Shown: one piece after another, positions 25,924 through 35,295 of the stretch
Numbering within the stretch: the stretch's first letter is position 1
Layout of the letters: every line of letters begins with the position of its first letter
Origin: Asticcacaulis sp.
Lineage (GTDB): Bacteria > Pseudomonadota > Alphaproteobacteria > Caulobacterales > Caulobacteraceae
Length of the DNA: 64,000 bases
Reading direction: 5' to 3'
NCBI RefSeq assembly: GCF_027484505.1
Contig: NZ_JAIXSV010000118.1
Location: 1-64,000 of the forward strand
Position numbers and translations under genes: made by a program
The notes under the pieces: generated by a model
What the model was told of the DNA's origin: nothing
Databases searched by the model: none
What the model saw: the letters and a program-made list of their open reading frames with translations, nothing else

Positions 25924-27321
25924 TTAGTAGCGATAGTGCTCCGGCTTGAACGGGCCTTCAACCGGCACGCCGATATAGTCGGCCTGTTCCGCATTGAGCG
26001 TCGTCAGTTTGGCGCCCAGCTTTTCGAGGTGCAGCAGCGCGACCTTTTCGTCGAGCTTCTTCGGCAGGGTATAGACCTGCTTGTCATAGGCCTTGTTATT
26101 GGTCCACAGCTCGATCTGCGCCAGGGTCTGGTTGGTAAACGAGGCCGACATCACGAAGGACGGGTGGCCGGTGGCGTTGCCGAGGTTAACCAGACGCCCT
26201 TCGGACAGGACGATGATCTTCTTGCCATCCGGGAATTCGACGTGATGGACCTGCGGCTTGATCTCATCCCACTTATAGTTACGCAAGGACGCGACCTGAA
26301 TTTCCGAGTCGAAGTGACCGATGTTGCAGACGATGGCGTTGTGCTTCATCTCGCGCATGTGCTCAAGGCGCAGCACGTCCTTGTTGCCGGTGGCAGTGAC
26401 GAAGATGTCGCCGACCTTGGCCACCTCTTCGACGGTGCGGACTTCATAGCCTTCCATGGCGGCCTGAAGGGCGCAGATGGGGTCGATTTCGGTGACGATG
26501 ACGCGCGCGCCGCCATTGCGCAGCGACGCGGCCGAGCCCTTGCCCACGTCGCCATAGCCGAGGACGACCGCGACCTTACCGGCCAGCATGACGTCGGTGG
26601 CGCGGCGGATGGCATCGACCAGCGATTCACGGCAACCATAGAGGTTGTCGAACTTCGACTTGGTGACCGAGTCGTTGACATTGATCGCCGGGAACGGCAG
26701 CTCACCCTTTTGCGCCATGGCGTAGAGGCGGTGCACACCCGTGGTGGTTTCTTCGGAAACGCCGGTGATGGCGTCGCGGATCGCAGAATAGAAGCCCGGC
26801 TTTTCCTTCAGGTAACGCTTCATGACCTTATAGAGGGCTTCTTCTTCCTCATTGGTCGGGTTGTCGAGAATAGACGCGTCCTTTTCGGCCTTCGGCCCCA
26901 GCACGGTCAGCAGAGTCGCGTCGCCGCCGTCATCGAGGATCAGGTTCGGATAGCCGCCATCGTGCCATTCGAAAATCTTGTGCGCGTAGTCCCAGTATTC
27001 TTCGAGGGTTTCCCCCTTGATCGCAAAGACCGGCGTGCCCTTGGCAGCGATGGCCGCGGCGGCATGGTCCTGTGTCGAGAAGATGTTGCACGAGGCCCAG
27101 CGCACCTCAGCACCCAGCGCCTGAAGCGTCTCGATCAGCACGCCCGTCTGGATGGTCATGTGTAGCGAACCGGCGATACGCGCGCCTTTCAGCGGCTGCG
27201 ACGGACCATATTCTTCGCGCGTTGCCATCAGGCCCGGCATTTCGCCTTCGGCGATGTCGAGTTCCTTGCGGCCCCAGTCAGCGAGGGAGAGGTCTTTTAC
27301 GATATAATCTTGAGCGGCCAT
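25924..27321 (-). CDS. ahcY: Adenosylhomocysteinase
   Basis: Hydrolyses S-adenosylhomocysteine to adenosine and homocysteine, keeping methylation running. Landmarks: [32 protein letters not shown], the NAD-binding [21 protein letters not shown] and the C-terminal KPEHYRY. It has the bacterial insertion near residues 160-195. The ORF track begins at a TTG inside the promoter region; ATG codons at 27336 or 27321 are the realistic starts. The latter, giving 465 residues beginning [10 protein letters not shown], matches the family best. A predicted promoter and a palindromic operator lie just upstream, and a strong terminator follows. Confidence 0.94.
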   Translation of the reverse strand: MAAQDYIVKDLSLADWGRKELDIAEGEMPGLMATREEYGPSQPLKGARIAGSLHMTIQTGVLIETLQALGAEVRWASCNIFSTQDHAAAAIAAKGTPVFAIKGETLEEYWDYAHKIFEWHDGGYPNLILDDGGDATLLTVLGPKAEKDASILDNPTNEEEEALYKVMKRYLKEKPGFYSAIRDAITGVSEETTTGVHRLYAMAQKGELPFPAINVNDSVTKSKFDNLYGCRESLVDAIRRATDVMLAGKVAVVLGYGDVGKGSAASLRNGGARVIVTEIDPICALQAAMEGYEVRTVEEVAKVGDIFVTATGNKDVLRLEHMREMKHNAIVCNIGHFDSEIQVASLRNYKWDEIKPQVHHVEFPDGKKIIVLSEGRLVNLGNATGHPSFVMSASFTNQTLAQIELWTNNKAYDKQVYTLPKKLDEKVALLHLEKLGAKLTTLNAEQADYIGVPVEGPFKPEHYRY

Positions 27322-27354
27322 GACAGGTGCATCCATAGTTTCAAATGTTGCCGT

Positions 27355-27383
27355 CTTATAGCGGGCCACAGCACCAGATGCAA
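27355..27383 (-). promoter_or_regulatory. Predicted ahcY promoter
   Basis: On the minus strand TTGCAT and TATAAG are separated by exactly 17 bp, and transcription would start about 10-25 bases before the candidate ATGs. It rules out the upstream TTG start in the ORF track. Confidence 0.55.
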
Positions 27384-27388
27384 TCAAG

Positions 27389-27408
27389 ATATAAAGATGT
27401 CTTTATAT
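27389..27408. promoter_or_regulatory. Palindromic operator upstream of ahcY
   Basis: ATATAAAGATGTCTTTATAT is a palindrome with perfect nine-base arms, five bases upstream of the predicted -35 box. It resembles the AT-rich operators of ArsR-type regulators that control S-adenosylmethionine recycling genes in Proteobacteria. The regulator itself is not encoded in the window. Confidence 0.6.
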
Positions 27409-27495
27409 GAGCGAGGGGCGCGCTCAAGAGGTCTTGACATATCAGGGAATGCAAAGGAATGTTGAACGACGTTCATTTTTTTGGAGCGAGAGGTG

Positions 27496-27726
27496 ATGAA
27501 AAAACGACTCCGACACGTTTGCTTTGCCCTGTCAGGTCTCGTCCTGACGGCAACGCCTCTTGTGCTGACAGATTACGCCTTCAAGCATTGGAGTGATAAT
27601 GGTGCCGCCCTTCTTTGGGTATATCCTCCGTATGCCTTTTTCATGCATGGAAGTTTTTGGGCAGGCCTTACATTGGTACTTCTGAGCCTATCAGGGATCA
27701 TGACGCGCTCGAAAAAACCAGATTAA
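27496..27726 (+). CDS. Hypothetical small membrane protein with two hydrophobic segments
   Basis: A 76-residue protein with hydrophobic helices at about 9-26 and 44-66, a basic N-terminus (MKKRLRH) and a basic C-terminal tail. The ATG at 27496 is preferred over the upstream TTG because GAGAGGTG precedes it. A TTGACA -35-like element and the small palindrome TGAACGACGTTCA lie just upstream, possibly an operator. No family is recognised. Its 3' end overlaps the extended ORF of the convergent exoD-like gene by a few codons. Confidence 0.6.
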   Translation: MKKRLRHVCFALSGLVLTATPLVLTDYAFKHWSDNGAALLWVYPPYAFFMHGSFWAGLTLVLLSLSGIMTRSKKPD

Positions 27727-28360
27727 TCATGTCTTGCCCCCACTCCCACACCCAAAGTGCGAAGTCGATCACATAGCGTGCGCCGAAATAGACCCAGGCC
27801 GTCGCCCCGACCGCCACGGGGACGGACAACAGCAGGCAGACGCCGTCCCGTTGCAACAGGCCCAGCCCCGTCAGCACCACGGCAATACCGGGTATGACAT
27901 TGGCCCCCGGCATGGGCAGCAGCAGGATCAGCGCCATCAGAAGCGTCTGCGCGCCGGCATAGAACAACCACACCCCGCGCGTCAGGAAGATCAGTCGCGG
28001 CCGGGTCAGAAACTCCACCTTACGCAGCACGACGCCGCAGGCGCGAAAGGCCCCGCGCAGCGTCTCACCCTTGAACGCCCAGTTCTTAATGAAGCCCGGC
28101 ATCCACAATGCCTTATGCCCCAGCAGCATCTGGATCGACGGCCCGATCAGCAGCAGGCCAAACAGGGTCGAAATGCCTGGAATATTGGGAATGCAGATCG
28201 GCAGGGCCAGAATGATCAGCAACAGCCCCAATCCGCGCCCTTCGAGGTTTTTGAGCAGGGTGCCGACCGTCACGGTGGGCGCATCGCCAAACGAGTCAGC
28301 CAGATCGTCAACCAGTTGCGAAGCCCTGATCCCATGTTGGGGGGCGGTAGCATCAGGCAT
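27698..28360 (-). CDS. ExoD-family membrane protein
   Basis: A 221-residue integral membrane protein of the ExoD family (exopolysaccharide synthesis, ExoD). The GLGLLLIILALPICIPNIPGISTLFGLLLIGPSIQMLLG core with its conserved prolines is diagnostic. About four further hydrophobic segments follow. The ORF track extends it to 344 residues, but the extension is basic and non-membrane. The ATG at 28360, preceded by GGAGA, is the likely start. In Sinorhizobium exoD affects exopolysaccharide and alkaline tolerance; the molecular role is unknown. Confidence 0.83.
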   Translation of the reverse strand: MPDATAPQHGIRASQLVDDLADSFGDAPTVTVGTLLKNLEGRGLGLLLIILALPICIPNIPGISTLFGLLLIGPSIQMLLGHKALWMPGFIKNWAFKGETLRGAFRACGVVLRKVEFLTRPRLIFLTRGVWLFYAGAQTLLMALILLLPMPGANVIPGIAVVLTGLGLLQRDGVCLLLSVPVAVGATAWVYFGARYVIDFALWVWEWGQDMINLVFSSAS

Positions 28361-28510
28361 GGCGAATCTCCACAAGCGCAACGACAACACCGTTACCATA
28401 ACGCGCCGTCTGTGGGCTGTCATGTGCCGGGTTTGACCGGTTTGTCCGTTCGCGCTAGACGAGACGCGCACCCATGCCTTAGGCACAGGGATTAAAGCCC
28501 GGAGTTTGTG

Positions 28511-29497
28511 ATGCCCGATACCGCCCCGACCTTCGCCACGCTGCGTCACGACTGGACGAAGACAGAGATCGCCGCCCTGTTCGACCTGCCGTTCATGGAG
28601 CTGGTTTATCGCGCGGCCACCGTGCATCGTCAGCACTTCGACCCGTCGGAAATCCAGTTGTCGCAGCTTCTGTCGATCAAGACCGGCGGCTGCGCCGAAA
28701 ACTGCGGCTACTGCTCGCAATCGGCGCACCATGATACGGGCCTGAAGGCCTCCAAGCTGATGCCGGTCGATGCGGTATTAAGCGCCGCCAAAGCTGCCCG
28801 TGACGGCGGAGCGCAGCGTTTCTGCATGGGGGCGGCGTGGCGCGATCTGAAAGACCGTGACGTGCCCGCCCTCGCTGAGATGATTGCCGAGGTGAAGGCG
28901 CTGGGGCTCGAAACCTGCGCGACGCTGGGCATGGTCACCCCGGATCAGGCCAGGGCCCTGAAAGAGGCCGGGCTCGACTATTACAACCACAACCTCGACA
29001 CCTCGCCGGAATATTACGAGAGCGTGGTCACCACCCGCACCTATCAGGCGCGCCTCGACACGCTGGAAGCCGTGCGCGAGGTCGGCATGAAGACCTGCTG
29101 CGGCGGCATTGTCGGCATGGGTGAAACGCGCGAAGACCGCGTCTCCTTCCTGCACCAGCTCGCCACCCTGCCCGCCCATCCGGACAGCCTGCCGATCAAC
29201 AATCTGGTGCCGGTATCGAACACGCCGCTGGGTGAACTCTCGAAAATAAAGGGCGGGGTCACGCCGGTCGAATTTGTGCGCACCGTCGCCGTCGCGCGCA
29301 TCCTCTGCCCCAAGTCGATGGTGCGTTTGTCGGCCGGTCGTAACGAGATGAGCGAGGAACTTCAGGCCCTGTGTTTTCTGGCCGGGGCCAATTCGATCTT
29401 TGTCGGCAATCAGCTTCTGACCACACCCAACCCGGAGCGCGGTTCAGACGCCTTCCTGCTGCAATCGCTGGGGCTGCGACCAATGGCCGCGTCATAA
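28511..29497 (+). CDS. bioB: Biotin synthase
   Basis: A radical-SAM enzyme that inserts sulfur into dethiobiotin. The [4Fe-4S]/SAM motif C-x3-C-x2-C is [10 protein letters not shown] (Cys62, 66, 69). [32 protein letters not shown] and the C-terminal [24 protein letters not shown] with NQLLTT are BioB signatures; the [2Fe-2S] ligands are within family positions. Full length (about 328 residues). ATG at 28511 or GTG at 28508 are both possible. No other bio gene adjoins it. Confidence 0.95.
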   Translation: MPDTAPTFATLRHDWTKTEIAALFDLPFMELVYRAATVHRQHFDPSEIQLSQLLSIKTGGCAENCGYCSQSAHHDTGLKASKLMPVDAVLSAAKAARDGGAQRFCMGAAWRDLKDRDVPALAEMIAEVKALGLETCATLGMVTPDQARALKEAGLDYYNHNLDTSPEYYESVVTTRTYQARLDTLEAVREVGMKTCCGGIVGMGETREDRVSFLHQLATLPAHPDSLPINNLVPVSNTPLGELSKIKGGVTPVEFVRTVAVARILCPKSMVRLSAGRNEMSEELQALCFLAGANSIFVGNQLLTTPNPERGSDAFLLQSLGLRPMAAS

Positions 29498-29656
29498 ATC
29501 CGCCGCGTCCAAAGGCGACAGATACCCAAAGGCTTCGCAATGGGATAAAGCGAAGCGGGGTTGGGTCGCCGCTTAACCCTCTTGCTGTCTGTCTAAAGGC
29601 CTTCTGAAAACAGGAAGGTCACGGCGACCGACCTGATCCGGATATATGAGGCGAAA

Positions 29657-30823
29657 ATGAAAATCGGTATTGCCGGCATGGGCTATGTGGGCCTGTCCAA
29701 CGCCATGTTGCTGGCCCGTCATAATGAAGTTGTGGCCTTTGATATTGTCCCGGATAAGGTCGCCCTGCTCAATGCGCGCAAATCGCCCATCGTCGATGCT
29801 GATATCGAACGCTATCTGAGCGGCGAGCCCATCAACTTCCGCGCTACGCTGGATGCACAAGACGCCTTCAGCGACGCCGAATTCGTCATCGTCGCGACCC
29901 CGACCAATTACGACGTGACGACCAACCGTTTCGATACGCGCTCCATCGAGGCCGCCACCGCCAGCATCCTGTCGGTCAATCCAAAAACCACCATCGTCAT
30001 CAAATCGACCATTCCGGTGGGCTATACGAACCGTCTGCGTGCGATGCACCCAGACGCCCACATCATTTTCTCGCCGGAGTTCCTGCGCGAAGGCCGGGCG
30101 CTTTACGACAACCTCTATCCATCGCGCATCATTGTGGGGGAACAGTCGGAAAAGGCGCACCTGTTTGCCGATCTGCTGAAAAACGGCGCGGAGAAAAAGG
30201 ACATCGAGGTCCTCTTTACCAACAGCGATGAGGCCGAGGCAATCAAGCTGTTTGCCAATACCTACCTCGCCATGCGCGTCGCCTATTTCAACGAACTCGA
30301 CTCCTATGCCGAAGCGCTGGGACTGGATACGCGCCAGATCATCGAAGGCGTTTCGCTCGATCCGCGCATCGGCAAGGGCTACAACAACCCGTCCTTTGGC
30401 TATGGCGGCTATTGTCTGCCCAAGGACACCAAGCAATTGCTGGCCAACTATTCCGAAGTGCCGCAAAGCCTGATCAAGGCGATCGTCGAAGCCAACACCA
30501 CACGCAAGGACTTCGTTGCCGATAGCATCCTGCGCAGAAAGCCTAAGGTCGTAGGCGTTTACCGCCTGACCATGAAGACCAATTCGGACAATTTCCGCGA
30601 CTCCTCGGTGCAGGGGATCATGAAGCGCATCAAGGCCAAGGGCGTCGAGGTGGTGATTTATGAACCTGCGCTTGAGGCCGAAGAATTCTTCAATTCAAAG
30701 GTCATCCGTGATCTGGAGACCTTCAAGTCCCTGTCGGATGTCATCATCGCCAACCGTCTGGCTGATGAACTGAAAGACGTTGCCGACAAGATCTACACGC
30801 GCGACCTGTTCGGCGCCGACTGA
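29657..30823 (+). CDS. ugd: UDP-glucose 6-dehydrogenase
   Basis: Oxidises UDP-glucose to UDP-glucuronate with two NAD+. The N-terminal Rossmann motif is [50 protein letters not shown] and the catalytic cysteine in [13 protein letters not shown] (about residue 252) are all present. At 388 residues it is the short E. coli Ugd type. It supplies a precursor for surface glycans and may serve the polysaccharide cluster 6 kb away. Its 3' end overlaps the convergent DUF4130 gene by 31 bp. Confidence 0.93.
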   Translation: MKIGIAGMGYVGLSNAMLLARHNEVVAFDIVPDKVALLNARKSPIVDADIERYLSGEPINFRATLDAQDAFSDAEFVIVATPTNYDVTTNRFDTRSIEAATASILSVNPKTTIVIKSTIPVGYTNRLRAMHPDAHIIFSPEFLREGRALYDNLYPSRIIVGEQSEKAHLFADLLKNGAEKKDIEVLFTNSDEAEAIKLFANTYLAMRVAYFNELDSYAEALGLDTRQIIEGVSLDPRIGKGYNNPSFGYGGYCLPKDTKQLLANYSEVPQSLIKAIVEANTTRKDFVADSILRRKPKVVGVYRLTMKTNSDNFRDSSVQGIMKRIKAKGVEVVIYEPALEAEEFFNSKVIRDLETFKSLSDVIIANRLADELKDVADKIYTRDLFGAD

Positions 30824-31665
30824 TCGGCCCGCTGTTGCAGTCGTTCGTGAAATTTCGGCGCGGTGTCAGACGCACCGCGCTCTTTCATTTCACGCACACG
30901 GTGCTCAGCGCTGCGGATCAGGTCAGGAATTAACTCGGCCTCCGGCAGGTTCTTCCAGTATTTCTTGGGCATTTCCGACTGCATGGCCTGCACCTTCAGC
31001 CGCGCCGGATTGAAGATGTTGGCGAAATAGGTGCGCCACAGGTCATCCGTCTCGTCGCGAATGTCGGGCTTTTCGGCGGCCTCATCACTGACCCTAAGTG
31101 TCTCACCATCCCAGGCGGCCGAGCCCTTGGGCGTAGCGATCAGCCAGTCCATGTCATTGAAGCGCCGCTGAAAAAAACCAGCCGTTCGCGCGACGATAAA
31201 ATGCTCCGGTTCAAACCACGCCACGAAGGCGCGGCGCGGTCCTTGCGTCGGGATTTCGCGGAAACGGACAAAGGCCTTCATCTTGTGCGTGTCACGCCCG
31301 ACGGATTTGGCAAAAGCATGGGCCAGCGCCACATCCGGATCGGTCACCACGCGCAGCAGAGGCTTATCCGTCTGAAGCCGCCACAGAAGGCGGTAACACA
31401 GGTCAAAACGCCGCGGATCGCTATGGCACAGCACGGCTTTTGATAATTCGACAAAGGCGGAAGGAACGGTGACGGCCCTTCTTCCGCCAATTTCGGCCGT
31501 CTCTCCCCTGAAATCAGGAGGAAGGCCGGTATCAAACAAACCCGCCTGCGTGCCGGTCGCGCCCCATTCCACCTCCCTCGGCGAAAGTCCCTGACATAAA
31601 GCTTCACGCGCCGCGTCGCGCCATTCGCCATAGTCGCCGCGTCCGCGAAGTTCAAACCGCTTCAT
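30793..31665 (-). CDS. DUF4130 (TIGR03915) putative DNA-metabolism protein
   Basis: A 290-residue protein of the DUF4130 family, which nearly always lies next to a TIGR03916-type radical-SAM protein, as here. Landmarks are [62 protein letters not shown] and [34 protein letters not shown]. In some bacteria the domain is fused to a UdgX uracil-DNA glycosylase; that part is missing here, so this is the stand-alone form. Function is unproven; a DNA repair or modification role is proposed. It overlaps the upstream radical-SAM gene by 4 bp and shares its SOS-box promoter. Confidence 0.82.
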   Translation of the reverse strand: MKRFELRGRGDYGEWRDAAREALCQGLSPREVEWGATGTQAGLFDTGLPPDFRGETAEIGGRRAVTVPSAFVELSKAVLCHSDPRRFDLCYRLLWRLQTDKPLLRVVTDPDVALAHAFAKSVGRDTHKMKAFVRFREIPTQGPRRAFVAWFEPEHFIVARTAGFFQRRFNDMDWLIATPKGSAAWDGETLRVSDEAAEKPDIRDETDDLWRTYFANIFNPARLKVQAMQSEMPKKYWKNLPEAELIPDLIRSAEHRVREMKERGASDTAPKFHERLQQRADQSAPNRSRV

Positions 31666-32888
31666 AGCAGCACCAGTTGCTGCGGTTCCGGCGCGAACAG
31701 GGTGCGCAGATCGGCGCGATCGATCAGACGCACCGGCGTCCAGTCAGCGGTGACGACGAACGGCTTGATCTTGCGCAACGACACCTTGAGCCGCTGCAAA
31801 TCCTCCAGTTTGAGCCGCCGGAAGCGCCGCACGCTGAGGATGGACTGCACCGCCTTGACACCAAAGCCTGGCACGCGCAGCAGCATCTCCTTGTCCGCCC
31901 GGTTGACATCGACGGGGAAGCGCGCGCGGTTTTCCAGCGCCCAGGCGAGTTTGGGGTCAAGTTCCAGATCAAGCATCCCGTCGGGTCGGCCCGCCGTGAT
32001 CTCCCCGATGTCAAACCCGTAGAAGCGATAGAGCCAGTCGGCCTGATAGAGGCGATGTTCGCGCACCAGCGGCGGCTTGATCAGCGGCAAGACTTTTGAG
32101 GCGTCGGGTATCGGCGAAAACGCCGAATAGTAGACGCGCCGCAGTCGAAAGCGACTGTAGAGCCCGGCGCTGGAGCCCAGAATGGTGGCATCCGTCGTCT
32201 GATCGGCGCCAATGATCATCTGGGTCGATTGCCCGGCCGGCACGAAGCGCTTGCGCCGCTTCTTGTAGGTTGGCTCAGACGCGGCGTCGATCTTCTGTTT
32301 CAGTTCGCCCATCGACCGGCGGATATTGGCCGGGTGCTTTTGCGGGGCGAAGGCCTCCACCCCGGCATCGGTGGGCAATTCGATATTGATCGACAGCCGG
32401 TCGGCATAGAGCCCGGCTTCCTCGATCAGGGCGGCGGAGGCTTCGGGGATGGTTTTGAGGTGGATATAGCCGCGAAAATCGTGCTTCAGCCGCAGGTCGC
32501 GGGCGATGCGCACCATCTGCTCCATGGTATAGTCGGAATTGCGGATGATGCCTGAGGAGAGAAACAGGCCTTCGATATAGTTACGCCGGTAGAATTCGAG
32601 CGTCAGCCACACCACCTCGTCCGGCGTAAAACGCGCCCGCTCGACATTCGACGACGAGCGGTTGATGCAGTAGGCGCAATCGAAGATACAGAAGTTGGTC
32701 ATCAGTATCTTCAGCAGCGAAATGCAGCGCCCGTCCGGCGCATAGGCGTGACAGATACCCGACCCTTCGGTGGACCCCAGCCCGCCTGAGGATGAATCGC
32801 GCTTCGATGTCCCGGACGACGCGCAGGAGGCGTCGTACTTGGCGGCATCAGACAGGATGGCGAGGCGTTCCTTGAGCGTCTTCTTCAT
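31662..32888 (-). CDS. Putative DNA modification/repair radical-SAM protein (TIGR03916)
   Basis: A 408-residue radical-SAM enzyme. The iron-sulfur motif is NFCIFDCAYC (Cys67, 71, 74). Typical family segments follow: HLKTIPEAS, INIELPTDAGVEAFAPQKHP and FSPIPDASKVLP. The C-terminal region (about 325-365, FPVDVNRADKEMLLRVPGFGVKAVQSIL) is a helix-hairpin-helix that would bind DNA. It is translationally coupled to the DUF4130 gene by ATGA. A consensus promoter whose -10 is covered by a GTTC-N7-GTTC LexA box lies directly upstream, so the operon is very probably induced by DNA damage. The reaction and substrate of this family are unknown. Confidence 0.87.
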   Translation of the reverse strand: MKKTLKERLAILSDAAKYDASCASSGTSKRDSSSGGLGSTEGSGICHAYAPDGRCISLLKILMTNFCIFDCAYCINRSSSNVERARFTPDEVVWLTLEFYRRNYIEGLFLSSGIIRNSDYTMEQMVRIARDLRLKHDFRGYIHLKTIPEASAALIEEAGLYADRLSINIELPTDAGVEAFAPQKHPANIRRSMGELKQKIDAASEPTYKKRRKRFVPAGQSTQMIIGADQTTDATILGSSAGLYSRFRLRRVYYSAFSPIPDASKVLPLIKPPLVREHRLYQADWLYRFYGFDIGEITAGRPDGMLDLELDPKLAWALENRARFPVDVNRADKEMLLRVPGFGVKAVQSILSVRRFRRLKLEDLQRLKVSLRKIKPFVVTADWTPVRLIDRADLRTLFAPEPQQLVLL

Positions 32889-32892
32889 AATT

Positions 32893-32907
32893 GTTCATGA
32901 TATGTTC
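32893..32907. promoter_or_regulatory. LexA (SOS) box of the radical-SAM/DUF4130 operon
   Basis: GTTCATGATATGTTC is an exact GTTC-N7-GTTC direct repeat, the alphaproteobacterial LexA consensus. It covers the -10 hexamer of the promoter and lies 5-19 bases upstream of the ATG, an ideal repressor position. Confidence 0.8.
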
Positions 32908-32925
32908 CAAGGACCCTTTCGTCAA
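32897..32925 (-). promoter_or_regulatory. Sigma-70-type promoter of the radical-SAM operon, nearly leaderless
   Basis: On the minus strand TTGACG and TATCAT are separated by exactly 17 bp. The -10 ends eight bases before the ATG, so the mRNA would start at or next to the start codon. The -35 overlaps the stop codon of the upstream 31-residue ORF. Confidence 0.75.
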
Positions 32926-33017
32926 TACGGTAGCCCCACCGAAAGACCGGCCACCAGAGCGGCACAAAAACCAAAGGCCATAATCATAACCGTCGCCGTC
33001 GATTTCAGTTCGCGCAT
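32922..33017 (-). CDS. 31-residue hydrophobic micropeptide, candidate small membrane protein
   Basis: An ORF below the track's cut-off encoding a peptide that starts MRELKSTATVMIMAFGF and ends SVGLPY. It has a charged N-terminus and one transmembrane-length hydrophobic helix (VMIMAFGFCAALVAGLSVGL). A strong GGGAGG ribosome-binding site sits six bases before the ATG, better than most of its neighbours. Its stop codon touches the -35 of the SOS-controlled promoter, so read-through may link it to that operon. No family is recognised. Translation is inferred from the ribosome-binding site and hydropathy only. Confidence 0.5.
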   Translation of the reverse strand: MRELKSTATVMIMAFGFCAALVAGLSVGLPY

Positions 33018-33123
33018 CCTTGCCTCCCATGTGTGGAGACAGTGTTGCGCGTCACCCGACAGGCCGAAATACGGACCTCACCACCCGTTTATAATGGCCG
33101 CGCAAAGCGCGACATGCGCCTGA

Positions 33124-33160
33124 ACAAAAAGGCCGGAACCCGATCAGAGGTTCCGGCCTT
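33124..33160 (-). terminator. Intrinsic terminator of the M3 peptidase gene
   Basis: A perfect 12-bp stem aaggccggaacc/ggttccggcctt with an eight-base loop, followed on the minus strand by a five-T run. It lies 24 bases past the peptidase stop. Confidence 0.8.
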
Positions 33161-33183
33161 AGATCACGCATTTAGAGCGATAC

Positions 33184-35295
33184 TCAGGCGAAGCCGCGTG
33201 CCCGCATAAGAGCCTTCGGGACGGCATCGCGGCCACGGAACTGACGATAGGCATCCGCCGGGTCGATGGTGTTGCCGACACTGAGGATGTATTTGAGCAT
33301 CCGCCCGGCCACGGTCTGATCGTAGAAGCCCTTGGGTGCTTCGGCGAAGGCTTCGGAGCAGTCGGCCGCCACCACATCGGCCCACAGGTAGCTGTAATAA
33401 CCCGCCGAATAGCCGTCCGACGAGAAGACGTGCGAAAACTGCGGCGTGCGGTGGCGCATGACGATTTCCTTCGGCATGCCGAGCTTGCTCAGTTCCTCGC
33501 GCTCAAAGGCGTCTGGATCAATGTCTGCGTCACCGGCCAGGTGCAGCTTCATGTCGATCAGGGCCGACGAGAGATATTCGACCGTGCCAAAACCCTGATT
33601 GAAGGTATCGGCCTTTTTGATCTTCTCAAGAAGCGCCGCCGGCATGGGCTCACCGGTCTTGTAGTGCAGGGCAAAGCGCGACAGCACTTCGGGGGTGGAG
33701 AGCCAGCGTTCATTGACCTGCGACGGGAATTCCACATAGTCGCGCGCCACCGAGGTGCCCGACAGCGAGGCATAGGTGACGTTCGACGACAGGCCGTGGA
33801 TAGCATGGCCGAATTCGTGGAACAGGGTTGTGGCGTCATCCCAAGAGATCAGGATGGGTTCGCCCGGTGCCGCTTCGATAAAGTTGGAATTGTTCGACAC
33901 AATCGGAAGGATCGGCTTGCCGGCTTCTTTCGACTGGCTGCGATAGGCGTTCATCCACGCGCCCGACCGCTTGCCCTTGCGTGCGTAAGGATCGAAGTAG
34001 AACAGACCCGACACCTTGCCGTCGCGCAGCACTTCGTAGGTCGTCACATCCTCATGGAAGACGGGCAGACCGGTCACTTTTTTGAAGGTAAAACCGTAGG
34101 ACTGACTGGCAGCCCAGAACATACCTTCGACCAGTTTATCCAGTTGCAGGTAGGGCTTGATTTCGTTCTCATCGAGATCGTAGCGCGCCTTGCGCACCTT
34201 CTCTGCATAGAAGCGGTAGTCCCACGGCTCGATAGTAATACCGGCCTTTTCAGCGTCGGCGACCTTCTGCATATCGGCCACTTCTTCGTGCACGCGTTTG
34301 ACCGCCGCCGGCCATACCGACTCCATCAGTTGCATCGCGTTTTCCGGCGTCTTGGCCATGGCATTTTCGACGCGCCAGTGGGCGTGCGTCTTATAGCCCC
34401 GCAGTTTCGCGCGCTCGACGCGCAGCTTGAGGATCTTCTTGATCAGGGCGTTGTTGTCCCACTGATCGCCATTGTCGCCGCGATTGACGAACAGACGCCA
34501 CACCTTTTCGCGCGTCGCGCGGTTGGTGCAGAAGGTGGTGACCGGCTCCATGGCGGAACGGGTGTTGGGGATGGCATACAAACCGTCCTTACCCGCTGCC
34601 TTGGCCGACGCGGCCGCCGAGGCCATGAAGCCGTCCGGCACACCCGGCAGCTCAGCCTTGCTGAGGTAGAGCACCTGTTCTTCGTCGTGCAGCAGGTTGT
34701 CGGAGAACTGGTTGAACAGCACCGACAGTTCCTTGTTGATTTCGGCGACGCGCGTTTTGGCCTGCGGCGTCAGGGCGGCCCCCGACCGCACAAAGCCATT
34801 ATAGGTGACCCACAGAAGGCGGTCCTGCTCCGGCGTCAGCTTGAACGTGGCGCGGCGGTCATAGACGCTCTTGATCTTCTGAAACAGCGCTTCGTTCTGA
34901 TTGATCTCGTCGCCAAAGGCCGCCAGCTTGGGCGACAGGCGCTTGGCAATGGCCTGAAGCTCCGGCGTGGACAGCCCACCGCTCCACACGCCGTAGAGGG
35001 TGGAGACACGCTCCATCTCCTGCCCCGAACGCTCAAGCGCGACCACGGTATTTTCAAAGGTCGGCGCGGCTTTGTTTTGCGTGATCGCCGCGATTTCCTG
35101 ACGCTGAGCCGTCATGGCTGCGTCAAACGCCGCTTCGAAATCCGCGATCTTGACCTTATCAAAGGGAGGGATGCCGCCATAGGGGCCGGTCCATTCCGCC
35201 GTCAGCGCCGACGCGCCCGTAGCCGCCAGAGCGACGCCCGGCATCAACCCGGCCGAAGTCATTAACCCGATCACCATGCGACGATCCATTTCCAT
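33184..35295 (-). CDS. M3-family zinc peptidyl-dipeptidase (Dcp-like), exported
   Basis: A 703-residue thimet-oligopeptidase-type metallopeptidase. The zinc motif HEFGH lies near residue 490 in TTLFHEFGHAIHGLSSNVTY, followed by the third ligand Glu in DYVEFPSQVNERW. YFDPYARKGKRSGAW and HVFSSDGYSAGYYSYLWADVVAAD are Dcp/OpdA hallmarks. The N-terminus (DRRMVIGLMTSAGLMPGVALAATGAS) is a signal peptide, possibly Tat-like, so it would degrade peptides in the periplasm. GGAGCAGCAG precedes the ATG. It is monocistronic with its own terminator. Confidence 0.93.
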   Translation of the reverse strand: MEMDRRMVIGLMTSAGLMPGVALAATGASALTAEWTGPYGGIPPFDKVKIADFEAAFDAAMTAQRQEIAAITQNKAAPTFENTVVALERSGQEMERVSTLYGVWSGGLSTPELQAIAKRLSPKLAAFGDEINQNEALFQKIKSVYDRRATFKLTPEQDRLLWVTYNGFVRSGAALTPQAKTRVAEINKELSVLFNQFSDNLLHDEEQVLYLSKAELPGVPDGFMASAAASAKAAGKDGLYAIPNTRSAMEPVTTFCTNRATREKVWRLFVNRGDNGDQWDNNALIKKILKLRVERAKLRGYKTHAHWRVENAMAKTPENAMQLMESVWPAAVKRVHEEVADMQKVADAEKAGITIEPWDYRFYAEKVRKARYDLDENEIKPYLQLDKLVEGMFWAASQSYGFTFKKVTGLPVFHEDVTTYEVLRDGKVSGLFYFDPYARKGKRSGAWMNAYRSQSKEAGKPILPIVSNNSNFIEAAPGEPILISWDDATTLFHEFGHAIHGLSSNVTYASLSGTSVARDYVEFPSQVNERWLSTPEVLSRFALHYKTGEPMPAALLEKIKKADTFNQGFGTVEYLSSALIDMKLHLAGDADIDPDAFEREELSKLGMPKEIVMRHRTPQFSHVFSSDGYSAGYYSYLWADVVAADCSEAFAEAPKGFYDQTVAGRMLKYILSVGNTIDPADAYRQFRGRDAVPKALMRARGFA

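Noticed and set aside
27461-27485. TGAACGACGTTCA as a possible LexA site
   Set aside because: It is an inverted repeat around one base, not the GTTC-N7-GTTC direct repeat used in alphaproteobacteria. It is kept only as a possible small operator.
33430-35265. A 611-residue plus-strand ORF
   Set aside because: It is antisense to the M3 peptidase, which has HEFGH and a signal peptide. The plus-strand product has no recognisable domain.
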